Numbered from the stretch's first letter, positions 5,966 to 13,926 are shown. The stretch: 16,233 nucleotides of DNA from Candidatus Cloacimonadota bacterium (GCA_023133395.1 JAGLWO010000019.1:1-16233); one strand, 5' to 3'. The notes: generated by a model from the letters alone, not told the origin. Made by a program: numbers and translations.

Positions 5966-7534
5966 CTTCAATATAATACATTTCTTAGTATCTTTAAAAT
6001 CACCGGCAGTAATGCGATAGAAGTAGATGCCGGAACTTATATCCTCAGCATTCCAGACAACAGAATAATAACCTGACTGCTGAACTTCATTAACAAGTGT
6101 TTCCACTAATCGACCTTTGATGTTATAAATCTTGAGTGAGACCTTGCTGGATTTCGGAAGGGTATATGAAATTGTAGTTTGCGGACTGCGTCCGGCACCT
6201 GACGGATTAAAAGGGTTAGGATAGTTCTGGTAAAGAATGACTTTGGCAAGTTCTGATGGCACTATTTGTTCATCAACATCCACTGATTCCACAACAAAAA
6301 CACCATCCAGAGTGATTACTGCAGTAGTGCCCTGGTTAAACATAAAGTTGTCAAAGTGCAAAGGACTCTCCTCTTCCGGTTGTGCATCAGGTGAGACAAC
6401 AAAGAGCAAATTAATCAAGGTTCCACTTCCATAAAGTGTATCAGTCCCTGCCATTGCTACAAAGAATGTATCGCCAACTACACTGTATTGGCATGTCCAA
6501 TCTGTGCCGGAGAGTAAGGTGCCAGAGGTATCCACATCAATTCCTGTAATAATATCTGAATTATAGGTTAAATTGAACTCAGCTGATAGAACACCAACTC
6601 CCATCACATCTTCTCTATTCACAGGGATAGATACTGTATCGCCTGCTGCACCATAGGTAGTATCCGGAACAGAGACATTTCCAGCAAAGGGAAGACCTAC
6701 TTCTATGATGCGATTATTATCATAATCAGTAATTAAGGTATTGCCATAAGGCAATCTATCAGCCTCACGTGGCAAGAATCCACCAAAATACTCCCAGACT
6801 ATGTTGTAGTCCGGGGTTACCTCAATAACGCGATAATTATAAAAATCAGAAATCAAGGTATTACCATTTGACAATCGATCAGCCTCGGTTGGACGATGAA
6901 GGTTGCTGTATAGCCAGACCATTGTACCATTCTGGGTAACCTCAAAAACACGATGAGTACCAAGATCAGTAATTAAGGTATTGCCATTTGACAATCTATC
7001 AGCATTGTATGGTTTATCGAGTCCAATGCTATATTCCCATACTATGGTGTGGTTTGGAGTAACCTCAATAACTATATCATAATGACCTTTACAGGTAATC
7101 AATGTATTACCATTTGACAATCGTTCAGCATCCATTACCCACTGTAATGGCCAGGCTCTCATCTGCCATACTATATTTCCATATGTGTCAACCTCAAGAG
7201 CTCGATCCCAATTCTGGAATGGATAACCGCTATACCTATCAGCAATTAAGGTATTGCCATTTGGCAATCGTTCAGCATCGGCTGGGTAATGCATGGACAA
7301 AGGACCGCCACCAGTGTATTCCCAGACTATGGTGCCGTCCGGTGTAACCTCAATAATACGGTCATGCCACATATCCGTAATCAAGGTGTTTCCGTTTGGC
7401 AATCTATCGGCATCGCTTGGTCTATAAAGTCCGGTGCTGTATTCCCAGACTATTTCATCTGCCATCACTGATGTTTGTGGTAACCAGGCAATGAGGGCTA
7501 CTCCTATTACTAGTAATAAAACTACTTTTTTCAT
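5963..7534 (-). CDS. T9SS-exported beta-propeller plus cohesin-like protein
   Basis: 523 residues. The ATG at 7534 is chosen because GGAG lies six bases upstream and a signal peptide follows at once (MKKVVLLLVIG...IAWLP, cut near 25). An in-frame GTG at 7561 would only add residues from repeat DNA. Residues 27-280 hold six repeats of (D/E)RLxNGNTLI(T/A/S)D...EVTPxxxIVWEY, the type found in arylsulfotransferase-like or PQQ-like propellers; none of the usual catalytic residues could be identified, so a binding role is more likely. Residues 284-415 are a cohesin-like domain, nearly a copy of that in the beta-helix protein next door (TLLSGTDW, SVVGDTF, AMAGTDTL, SPDAQ). Residues 433-523 are the T9SS tail. 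The tail carries a 7-residue insertion (GAGRSPQ, after YPNPFNPS) from a dispersed palindrome, and its late loop is shorter than in its siblings. Confidence 0.92.
   Translation of the reverse strand: MKKVVLLLVIGVALIAWLPQTSVMADEIVWEYSTGLYRPSDADRLPNGNTLITDMWHDRIIEVTPDGTIVWEYTGGGPLSMHYPADAERLPNGNTLIADRYSGYPFQNWDRALEVDTYGNIVWQMRAWPLQWVMDAERLSNGNTLITCKGHYDIVIEVTPNHTIVWEYSIGLDKPYNADRLSNGNTLITDLGTHRVFEVTQNGTMVWLYSNLHRPTEADRLSNGNTLISDFYNYRVIEVTPDYNIVWEYFGGFLPREADRLPYGNTLITDYDNNRIIEVGLPFAGNVSVPDTTYGAAGDTVSIPVNREDVMGVGVLSAEFNLTYNSDIITGIDVDTSGTLLSGTDWTCQYSVVGDTFFVAMAGTDTLYGSGTLINLLFVVSPDAQPEEESPLHFDNFMFNQGTTAVITLDGVFVVESVDVDEQIVPSELAKVILYQNYPNPFNPSGAGRSPQTTISYTLPKSSKVSLKIYNIKGRLVETLVNEVQQSGYYSVVWNAEDISSGIYFYRITAGDFKDTKKCIILK
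6191..6206. repeat. TCCG palindrome inserted in frame after the YPNPFNP motif
   Basis: TCCGGCACCTGACGGA. In the coding direction it reads through Pro-Ser-Gly-Ala-Gly, just after the sorting-tail signature. The three sibling tails go directly from FNP to the T(T/N)IS strand. It is one base from the reverse complement of the spacer copy at 1528-1543. Confidence 0.75.
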
Positions 7535-7553
7535 CTTAAACTCCTTTCTTATT

Positions 7554-7631
7554 TTAGCCACGAAGTCACACGAATTAACACGAATAAAATTTTATTATTC
7601 ATTCTTTGTGTCTTAGTGCCATTGTGGCTAA
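7554..7631. repeat. 78-base imperfect palindrome filling the whole gene spacer
   Basis: Arms run from TTAGCCAC (7554-7561) to GTGGCTAA (7624-7631), with a perfect 14-base centre AATAAAATTTTATT (7583-7596). The right arm is the octamer-period repeat starting at the stop codon; the left arm is a related TTCGTG-type repeat in the opposite orientation ending near the next ribosome site. RNA from either strand could fold into a long hairpin. There is no T run, so it is not a standard terminator; transcript stabilisation or attenuation is possible. Confidence 0.75.
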
Positions 7632-7634
7632 TTA
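7602..7634 (+). repeat. Octamer-period repeat that includes the stop codon (copy 2)
   Basis: One mismatch in 33 (CCATTG instead of CCTTTG) against the copies at 5933-5965 and 10842-10874. Its end is the complement of the TAA stop of the beta-helix gene. Confidence 0.8.
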
Positions 7635-10600
7635 CTTTAAGATAACACATTTCTTAGTATCCGTAAAATCACCGGCAGTAATACGATAGAAATAAATTCC
7701 GCTGGAAACAGATTTATTGTTGTCATTTTTTCCGTTCCAGACAACTGAATGATTCCCTGCTGGAAGAATATCATTCATCATAGTTTTCACTTTCTGACCT
7801 TTGATATTATACACTGATATTTCTACTTTGGATTCTTTGGGAAGATCAAAAGATATTGTAGTACTCGGGTTGAAGGGATTCGGGTAATTCTGGCTCAAAG
7901 TAAATTCTATTGGAACCTGGGGTGTAGGATCTTCAATACCAACAGATGTTACATGCAAGGTTACAGGTATAGTCACCAGTGAGTCTATTGAGTTATTGTG
8001 TATAGCAATAGTTGCTGTGTATGTAGATTCAAATAGGCAATTTGTATCAAAGTGTATAGTAACATCAAATGTATTTTCAGCCAAAACAGTCCCGGAGGTA
8101 GGTGTAACAGATATCCATTCATAACCGGTATCAGTCAGGTATAGCATCTCATCGGCCTCATGAGCAATCCATAGATAGCTCGGGTAGCGGTTGTCAAAAC
8201 TGCCGCCAGCACAACTGTGAGAGCCACTAGAACCAGGAGTTGGGAATGCAAAGTTCATCTCACCAGTATATGGGTCTATAGTATAGATGTTTCCGCCTGT
8301 CCATCCATTGAGATAGATAATGTCAAGGTATGGGTTGTATGACAAACCAAATGGTACAGCATCAGGAGAGTACCATGAATTTATCATATTGCCCAATGAA
8401 TCGCACTCATAGATAAGTGCTGGTTCATCATTAGTAACCCATAGATGGTCTTCTACCCATTCAACACCAAGTAGTCCATCAGTACAGGGTGTATAAATAA
8501 TATCTACAGGATTATATCCATCTGATACATCGATCTTATAGATACAGTTTTCAATATAGCAAGCCTGATACAAATATCCATTATGCCATGCCAGTCCCGT
8601 GGGTGGCCCATCTGGATTACCACAAGCTATGTATGCAGCAACGAAGTTGAAGTTAGAGTCTAACTTAACCACATAATTATCAAAGTTACCCTGCCAGAAG
8701 TAGGTGCCATCCCACTCAAATCCACTCGGCTCTCCAACAGAAGGATGTGATTCAATTATCTCTCCCTCATACCTTGAACCAGATGAGTCAGGTATCCAAT
8801 CAGCAGGTGTTCTACAGAATGAAGTTGGACCAGAGTCTGATTTAATTATGCCCTTAGCTGTTTCTTGTCCTTCATTTAAAATTTCAATGTTGAACTCCAT
8901 AGGTCCATTACCATTATTTGTGATGTGAAGAAGTGTATCCAGTGTAGAATCTATGCATAGAGTAATATCAAAGGTATTTGGTGCAACAGCTATTTCCGGG
9001 TGCAGCAGGGCAAAGTTTAATTCAGTTATTTCTCCCGGTAATATTATAATGCCAGTGACATCAAACTGATTATAGCCAAAGGCAATAACTGTCATATCAT
9101 AAGTGTCAGGAATTACTTCCGGCATAAGGTATTGACCGGTATCATCCGTAGTATCACAGTAAGTATAGGTATTACATGCTGTAACTACAGCATTAGCAAC
9201 GGGATTCCCGGTTTCAGCGTCAGTAACAGTTCCTTCAATAGCACCAAAAATGTCTCTAACAATGAAAATACCATCCTGAGTGTGTGAATAAGGATTTCCC
9301 TGGTTAAACATAAAGTCCACAAAGTGTAAAGTACTCTCCTCGCCTTGTTGTGCATCAGGAGATACATCAAATACCAGGTTAATCAAAGTTCCTATTCCAG
9401 AAAGAGTATCTGTGCCTGCCATAGCAACGGAGAAAGTATCGCCAACAACACTATAGTTCACCGACCAATCAGTGCCAGATAGTAGGGTTCCAGATGGATC
9501 CACATCAATTCCTGTAAGAATATCCGAATCATAGGTTAAGTCAAACTCAACTGATACAATCCCAAGTTCTGTTATCAATTCTGTAACCATAATTGGTATA
9601 CTGATTGTTTCACCTGGTAGGCCATAACTAATATCAGGGGATACTACCGGTAATGGTGGTGCTAATTCTTGGAGCCACGGAATATAATCCACATTCAAGT
9701 TAACACCATTTCCAGTACCAGGACCAACACCCCCGGGACCACCCGGGTCACCCCACCAGTTGTTTTCAGCATTCAACGAGTCTCCACTAGTATTATTCCA
9801 AACGCCATAATCGTTATCCACGATATTATTAAAGTTAATAATCACATAGGGTGACTGTCTACAAAATACACCACCAATCAAAGTATTATTGAGGATGTCA
9901 TTAAATTGAATTATGGTAGAACTACCATAATTATAATTACAGCGTATTGCTGCATTCCCACCGTAATTATTGTTTATAGTGTTACCAATTATTGTAGGAG
10001 ATGAATTATCGCAAGTAATACATCCTGACTGACGATAATTTGTAGTATTTTCCGATATAGTATTGCCTTTAATTATAGGGTGTGCAGAATGTAGATATAT
10101 AGCACCTCCAGAAAAGGCTTGATTATTGGTTATCTGATTATTGTATATTAATGTGTTTGCTGAAACTGCATTACACGCGATACCACCACCATAATCTAAT
10201 TCTGTCGTATTATAGGCTATTATGTTATCTGTGATAGTTAGTGAGGAGTTATCGCAATAAATACCAGGACCATTATTATAGGTTATGGTGTTCTCTGTAA
10301 TAGTTATTGAGGAGTTAATACAATTATCACAATAAATACCAGAACTAAGTCCATTCCGAATTGTAAAGCCCCTGATTTCAGTATTTAGACCCACACCTGT
10401 AGTTATACTTATCACCTGAGCACCGCCATAAATTACTGTTTGTTCTGCACCAGCCTCGCTTATAAGATGAATACTATCAGTGCCTGGCCATACAAGGTTC
10501 TCATAATATGTCCCATGAGCTACAAGAACAGTGTCACCTTCGGAAGCAGCGTTCAATCCATCTTGTATTGTTGGATATTGTGATGGCACCATTAAAATAT

Positions 10601-10736
10601 CAGCTTCCACTACAACAGTTATAAGAAGTAAAGCAGTAATTGTTACTGCCAAGTAAATATTTCGTTTTCCCGATATATCGGGACTTAAACTTTGTTTCAG
10701 CATTTTTCCTCCAATTTTTAAAGAATTATTTTTCAT
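7632..10736 (-). CDS. T9SS-exported beta-helix, cohesin-like and carboxypeptidase-regulatory protein
   Basis: 1034 residues from the ATG at 10736, which has AAGGAG six bases away and the same GAAAGGAG...ATGAAAAA context as its neighbours. A second ATG at 10703 with GGAGG four bases upstream (Met12) gives a shorter, more usual signal peptide and cannot be excluded. Hydrophobic residues 27-45 form the signal. Residues 49-345 are a right-handed parallel beta-helix (repeated IxxNxIxxN turns, ending in the NNWWGDPGGPGG cap). Residues 364-492 are cohesin-like, 498-577 carboxypeptidase-regulatory-like (EGTVTDAETGNPV), 579-620 choice-of-anchor-like, and 672-870 propeller-like strands (WDGTYFW, LAWHNGYLY, VEWVEDHLWV). 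Residues 874-930 are BACON-like and 944-1034 the T9SS tail. Beta-helices often bind or cleave polysaccharide; no catalytic residues could be assigned. The longer reading to 10835 passes through repeats and is rejected. Confidence 0.92.
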   Translation of the reverse strand: MKNNSLKIGGKMLKQSLSPDISGKRNIYLAVTITALLLITVVVEADILMVPSQYPTIQDGLNAASEGDTVLVAHGTYYENLVWPGTDSIHLISEAGAEQTVIYGGAQVISITTGVGLNTEIRGFTIRNGLSSGIYCDNCINSSITITENTITYNNGPGIYCDNSSLTITDNIIAYNTTELDYGGGIACNAVSANTLIYNNQITNNQAFSGGAIYLHSAHPIIKGNTISENTTNYRQSGCITCDNSSPTIIGNTINNNYGGNAAIRCNYNYGSSTIIQFNDILNNTLIGGVFCRQSPYVIINFNNIVDNDYGVWNNTSGDSLNAENNWWGDPGGPGGVGPGTGNGVNLNVDYIPWLQELAPPLPVVSPDISYGLPGETISIPIMVTELITELGIVSVEFDLTYDSDILTGIDVDPSGTLLSGTDWSVNYSVVGDTFSVAMAGTDTLSGIGTLINLVFDVSPDAQQGEESTLHFVDFMFNQGNPYSHTQDGIFIVRDIFGAIEGTVTDAETGNPVANAVVTACNTYTYCDTTDDTGQYLMPEVIPDTYDMTVIAFGYNQFDVTGIIILPGEITELNFALLHPEIAVAPNTFDITLCIDSTLDTLLHITNNGNGPMEFNIEILNEGQETAKGIIKSDSGPTSFCRTPADWIPDSSGSRYEGEIIESHPSVGEPSGFEWDGTYFWQGNFDNYVVKLDSNFNFVAAYIACGNPDGPPTGLAWHNGYLYQACYIENCIYKIDVSDGYNPVDIIYTPCTDGLLGVEWVEDHLWVTNDEPALIYECDSLGNMINSWYSPDAVPFGLSYNPYLDIIYLNGWTGGNIYTIDPYTGEMNFAFPTPGSSGSHSCAGGSFDNRYPSYLWIAHEADEMLYLTDTGYEWISVTPTSGTVLAENTFDVTIHFDTNCLFESTYTATIAIHNNSIDSLVTIPVTLHVTSVGIEDPTPQVPIEFTLSQNYPNPFNPSTTISFDLPKESKVEISVYNIKGQKVKTMMNDILPAGNHSVVWNGKNDNNKSVSSGIYFYRITAGDFTDTKKCVILK
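10668..10683. repeat. Perfect 16-base palindrome TCCCGATATATCGGGA in the signal-peptide region
   Basis: It encodes Ser-Pro-Asp-Ile-Ser-Gly just before the hydrophobic part of the beta-helix protein's signal peptide. A decayed relative (TCCCGAAATTATCGAGA, 1326-1342) sits at the same place in the SBBP propeller gene, where it encodes a similar Ser-Ile-Ile-Ser-Gly-Lys stretch. Confidence 0.65.
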
Positions 10737-10761
10737 TTGAATCTCCTTTCTTGAAAAACAC

Positions 10762-10793
10762 TCACCGCAGAGTCGCAAAGATCGCAGAGTTTT
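10762..10793 (-). repeat. 8-9-base-period repeat upstream of the beta-helix gene
   Basis: Minus-strand units of CTCTGCG/CTTTGCG, 30 of 32 bases identical to 1878-1909. It ends about 10-20 bases before the ribosome site of the beta-helix gene. Confidence 0.7.
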
Positions 10794-10800
10794 CAACTTC

Positions 10801-10826
10801 CGTTCCCAAACTGGGGTTTGGGAACG
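10801..10826. repeat. Perfect palindrome CGTTCCCAAAC-TGGG-GTTTGGGAACG
   Basis: 11 bp perfect arms with a 4-base loop, in the middle of the spacer between the peptidase and beta-helix genes. Translation through it gives the SQTPVWE-type string often seen in spurious hypothetical proteins, so frames crossing it are not genes. Confidence 0.75.
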
Positions 10827-10841
10827 AGAGGACATTACTCA

Positions 10842-10874
10842 TTCTTTGTGTCTTAGTGCCTTTGTGGCTAATTA
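10842..10874 (+). repeat. Octamer-period repeat that includes the stop codon (copy 3)
   Basis: Identical over 33 bases to 5933-5965. Its end is the complement of the peptidase gene's TAA stop. Confidence 0.8.
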
Positions 10875-13760
10875 TTTCAAGATAATACATTTTTTAGTAT
10901 CCGTAAAATTACCAGCAGTAATACGATAGAAGTAGATGCCGCTGGAAACAGATTTATTGTTTTCATTTTTTCCGTTCCAGACAACTGAATGATTCCCAAC
11001 TGGAAGAACCTTATTAATAAGGGTTTTAACTTTCTGCCCTTTGATGTTATAAATTTGCAGCGAAACATTTCCCGCATCTTTCAAAGAGAAACTAATATTT
11101 GTTTCCGGGTTGAATGGATTAGGATAATTCTGGTAAAGAACGACTTTGGCAAGTTCTGTTGGAATTATTAGTTCATAAACACCAACTACAGGATTACAGG
11201 TAAATATAACTTCTCTTGTTTCACCTTGTGATAATGGTGCTTGTCCCTGATGCCAGATATACATCAGAGCAAAATTATCTTTCACTACAACTGACATTGC
11301 ATTAGTATAGATAATTTCAATATCCTCTACTCTGAATGGTAAAATTATTGCAGGGTGACGATTACCCCATTTGCCATCATAACCGGGATTGCCTTCTCGA
11401 TTCATAGTAATATTGAAGGTAACAGTATCCTTTTCAGTTCCTTCATTCACAATAAGTTCACTTGTAAAGAGTGGTTGTTGAAAAACGCCTTCATTAGACA
11501 TTTTAACCTGCATTCCCGGGTCTCCATAAAGAGCAGAGCCATTCAAATCAGGAGGATTAGCACCGGGTGTGTTATTGAGTATATCAAATTTGAGTGCAAT
11601 ATTTGCCAGGAAATACGATTCAGCCCATGTATAATTTCTTGCAACTTTATAAAAATATGCTTTAGTTCCACCGTGTTGATGAGAACCCGAATACTCAGGG
11701 ATTACATAGCCGGTATATTGATATGCTCCACCTGTATGAATCCAGGAGGGTGCCATACAACTGACGTTAATAATCTGACCAATATAACAATTACCTAATC
11801 CGAAATATATCTTCGGATTATCAGAATTTATATTAATATCAGGTCCTATATGTGGGTCGCCATAAACCTGTCCACTTACGGAACGGAAATATCCCTCCGA
11901 ACCTGATGATGGATAATGCAATTGCCAATTATCGTAATTGCCATGTCCACTTGTGTAAAAGATATCTACCGGGTCATAGTTAAAAATATCAATCCCCTCA
12001 TTTATCATAGTAACAAGCCATTCTGTTCTATCTGTAGGACCGTTAGTATAAGTAGTTGTCTCAAGAGAACCTGGGCTTTTTACATAGTATTCACCATAAG
12101 TAGATTCACTTGTTCCTATGCCCTGGGTATAATATATCAAATCACAACCAGCAGTACCGCCAAGAACAGTTTTAACATCAAATCCGGTAGGACCTGTGAC
12201 AAGATTAAAAGCATCCTGGGCATTATAGCCGGTTATAATTCCCCAGACAGCATCACAATACGGGTCAATATCTAATACTCTTGTAAATGGCCAGACGCTA
12301 TCCTGGACAAAAACTGGTGATGCTGTGGAAAGCTCACAAACAAAACCAATATGGGCTGGATGAAAATCCGCAACTTCACCCTGAACCTCATTGAGAGAAT
12401 AATTCCAGATAAAGAGTTGTCCCTGATATCGTGCGAGAAGTGCATCTGCTACTGCCTGCCAGTCAGGATTATTATAGGTTGACTGCTTGATTACAACTGC
12501 ATAAGTAGATGGATCCTGGTAAGAAATTATAAAAGTGTCATCTGAAATATCTTCTGTGCAATTACCACTGAAATCAAATACTTTTACTTTAACAAGACAT
12601 TGGTCAGATGGTGTATTGGGAATCTGCCATGAATATATCTGTGAATTACCTGCATGACTGGTAATAAATATCCAGTCTGCTCCATCATTGGTAGAATAGT
12701 AAATGCTATCACCTACTACACCAGTATTATCATCTGCATACCAGGTAATGGTATGCCATCCAAATGTTCCCCAGTTTTCTCCACCATTAGGTGCAATAAC
12801 TGTTACTGTTGGTGGTTCTCCATCAGCAACAGTGGTTATGCTTGCACTATCCATAATAGTAGGATCTGCCTGGGATGTTGCAATTACAAGAATATTATCC
12901 TGTCCTGATGCACCTGTCGGAATATTGACACATACTTTTATACCAGTATAATTGCCAGAATCCAGATAAAGAGTAGTAATTTGATTAGCTCCATTTTCGT
13001 CCCAGATAGTTGTATTCCAGAGATTGCCTGACACAGAAAGGTCATAGGTGTCATTCATATATCCTTGATTTGCAACAGTCAGGTCATACCAGACATCTAT
13101 GCCGGGAATTCCAACTCCAGCTTGTTGCTCTGGTGTAATACTAACCAGATAATCTGCTGGAATCTCACAGGTAATGGTCAGGTAAGGTGGATTGGCTTCA
13201 TTCCAGCCATCAGCGTGATAATAGTAAGTAGAAATATTATCAGATGTTTTATGCCCGATTCCAAACCAATCGTCTGTTAGTGCTGATTGAAGGTCTGTTA
13301 CCGCACTTCCTTCTAAAACATGAGAATACCATCCAGTTTGTATGGGACCGCCTTCATAATGCAAGTATTCAGCACCATATCCGCAGTCGAAATAAATCGC
13401 ACCCGGATCTCCAATGAGAGTTAAAGGATCCCAATCCAATCGATACCAATAAAAGAAGGGATGGTGTATATCATTAAAATAGAGGTGCATTTCTATGCTA
13501 TTGATTATAGCACAATCAGGTATATTGGAGATGTCAAATTTTGACCAGCCACGATATTCATCTTCACCTTGTTCCCAAATTTCAGAAGTCTGGGTAATTG
13601 TTCCACTATTATTAACCGTTCCTGTATTATACACAGCAGAAGCGGGATAACAGTTAATTGTATCAGCCCTAATGTTTGTACAACAAAGAATCAGAAAAAC
13701 AAATAGCACTGATATTAACAGGGCACTTTTGCAATTGTTTGAGATTAGTGTTTTTTTCAT
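10872..13760 (-). CDS. T9SS-exported gingipain-like C25 (clan CD) cysteine peptidase
   Basis: 962 residues. The ATG at 13760 has GAAAGGAT upstream and opens a signal peptide (MKKT, hydrophobic 13-27, cut near IRA at 32). Residues 34-198 resemble the DNRLRE-type beta domain that binds carbohydrate in some surface enzymes. Residues 200-310 are a CARDB/NEW3-like fold and 315-413 an Ig-like module (APNGGENW). Residues 417-755 are the peptidase. The hydrophobic strand DIFYTSGHG gives catalytic His606, and IYFGLGNC gives catalytic Cys658, the clan CD order (H-G, then C after a hydrophobic strand). The domain ends in LYGDPGM (744-750), the GDP signature common at the end of C25 domains. Residues 767-860 are beta-rich and 872-962 the T9SS tail. 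Likely an outer-surface or secreted protease; Arg or Lys preference cannot be read. The LILC near residue 26 is a poor lipobox. An in-frame GTG at 13787 has no own ribosome site. Confidence 0.88.
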   Translation of the reverse strand: MKKTLISNNCKSALLISVLFVFLILCCTNIRADTINCYPASAVYNTGTVNNSGTITQTSEIWEQGEDEYRGWSKFDISNIPDCAIINSIEMHLYFNDIHHPFFYWYRLDWDPLTLIGDPGAIYFDCGYGAEYLHYEGGPIQTGWYSHVLEGSAVTDLQSALTDDWFGIGHKTSDNISTYYYHADGWNEANPPYLTITCEIPADYLVSITPEQQAGVGIPGIDVWYDLTVANQGYMNDTYDLSVSGNLWNTTIWDENGANQITTLYLDSGNYTGIKVCVNIPTGASGQDNILVIATSQADPTIMDSASITTVADGEPPTVTVIAPNGGENWGTFGWHTITWYADDNTGVVGDSIYYSTNDGADWIFITSHAGNSQIYSWQIPNTPSDQCLVKVKVFDFSGNCTEDISDDTFIISYQDPSTYAVVIKQSTYNNPDWQAVADALLARYQGQLFIWNYSLNEVQGEVADFHPAHIGFVCELSTASPVFVQDSVWPFTRVLDIDPYCDAVWGIITGYNAQDAFNLVTGPTGFDVKTVLGGTAGCDLIYYTQGIGTSESTYGEYYVKSPGSLETTTYTNGPTDRTEWLVTMINEGIDIFNYDPVDIFYTSGHGNYDNWQLHYPSSGSEGYFRSVSGQVYGDPHIGPDININSDNPKIYFGLGNCYIGQIINVSCMAPSWIHTGGAYQYTGYVIPEYSGSHQHGGTKAYFYKVARNYTWAESYFLANIALKFDILNNTPGANPPDLNGSALYGDPGMQVKMSNEGVFQQPLFTSELIVNEGTEKDTVTFNITMNREGNPGYDGKWGNRHPAIILPFRVEDIEIIYTNAMSVVVKDNFALMYIWHQGQAPLSQGETREVIFTCNPVVGVYELIIPTELAKVVLYQNYPNPFNPETNISFSLKDAGNVSLQIYNIKGQKVKTLINKVLPVGNHSVVWNGKNENNKSVSSGIYFYRITAGNFTDTKKCIILK

Positions 13761-13885
13761 CTGAAAATCCTTTCGCCAAAAAGGCACAGAGACACAAAGA
13801 AAAAAATTAGAAACATAATAAATTCAACAACTCGAATGTAATTTTCATGGTCCTTTGTGACAGCCTGCTGACATGTGTGTTTCAT
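13757..13885 (-). CDS. 42-residue leader ORF with one membrane segment, overlapping the peptidase start
   Basis: The ATG at 13885 has AGAGG seven bases upstream, and the frame ends in TGA at 13757-13759, which shares ATGA with the start of the peptidase gene. The peptide has a polar, charged first half (MKHTCQQAVTKDHEN) and a hydrophobic second half (FIMFLIFFFVSLCLF, about residues 22-36), with a short basic end. The overlap would allow translational coupling. Caution: the hydrophobic half is partly written by an octamer-period repeat (13774-13801), so the frame may be chance. No homologue is recognised. Confidence 0.35.
   Translation of the reverse strand: MKHTCQQAVTKDHENYIRVVEFIMFLIFFFVSLCLFGERIFR
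13774..13801 (-). repeat. Octamer-period repeat in opposite orientation, before the peptidase gene
   Basis: The minus strand reads TTCTTTGTGTCTCTGTGCC and onward, 24 of 28 bases matching the stop-codon copies but inverted. It abuts the GAAAGGAT ribosome site. Confidence 0.7.
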
Positions 13886-13920
13886 CTTATTTCCTCTTTT
13901 TAATGATACCTGCAAAACCG

Positions 13921-13926
13921 ATTATA
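13921..13926 (-). promoter_or_regulatory. Candidate -10 box TATAAT upstream of the exported-protein genes
   Basis: An exact TATAAT on the minus strand, 36 bases before the leader ORF start, in the short gap after the HTH-TPR gene. No good -35 is visible (TGAAAT at about 18 bases). It may start the long transcript through the peptidase and downstream genes, or those may read through from the HTH-TPR gene. Confidence 0.3.

Noticed and set aside
10737..10835. 33-residue N-terminal extension of the beta-helix protein
   Set aside because: It is a translation of the CCCAAAC palindrome and the CTCTGCG repeat, and the signal peptide and ribosome site fit the later start.
13665..13690. Possible lipoprotein signal (LILC) in the C25 peptidase
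   Set aside because: The residue before Cys is Leu rather than Gly, Ala or Ser, and a normal cleavage site (IRA) follows; T9SS cargo normally uses signal peptidase I.
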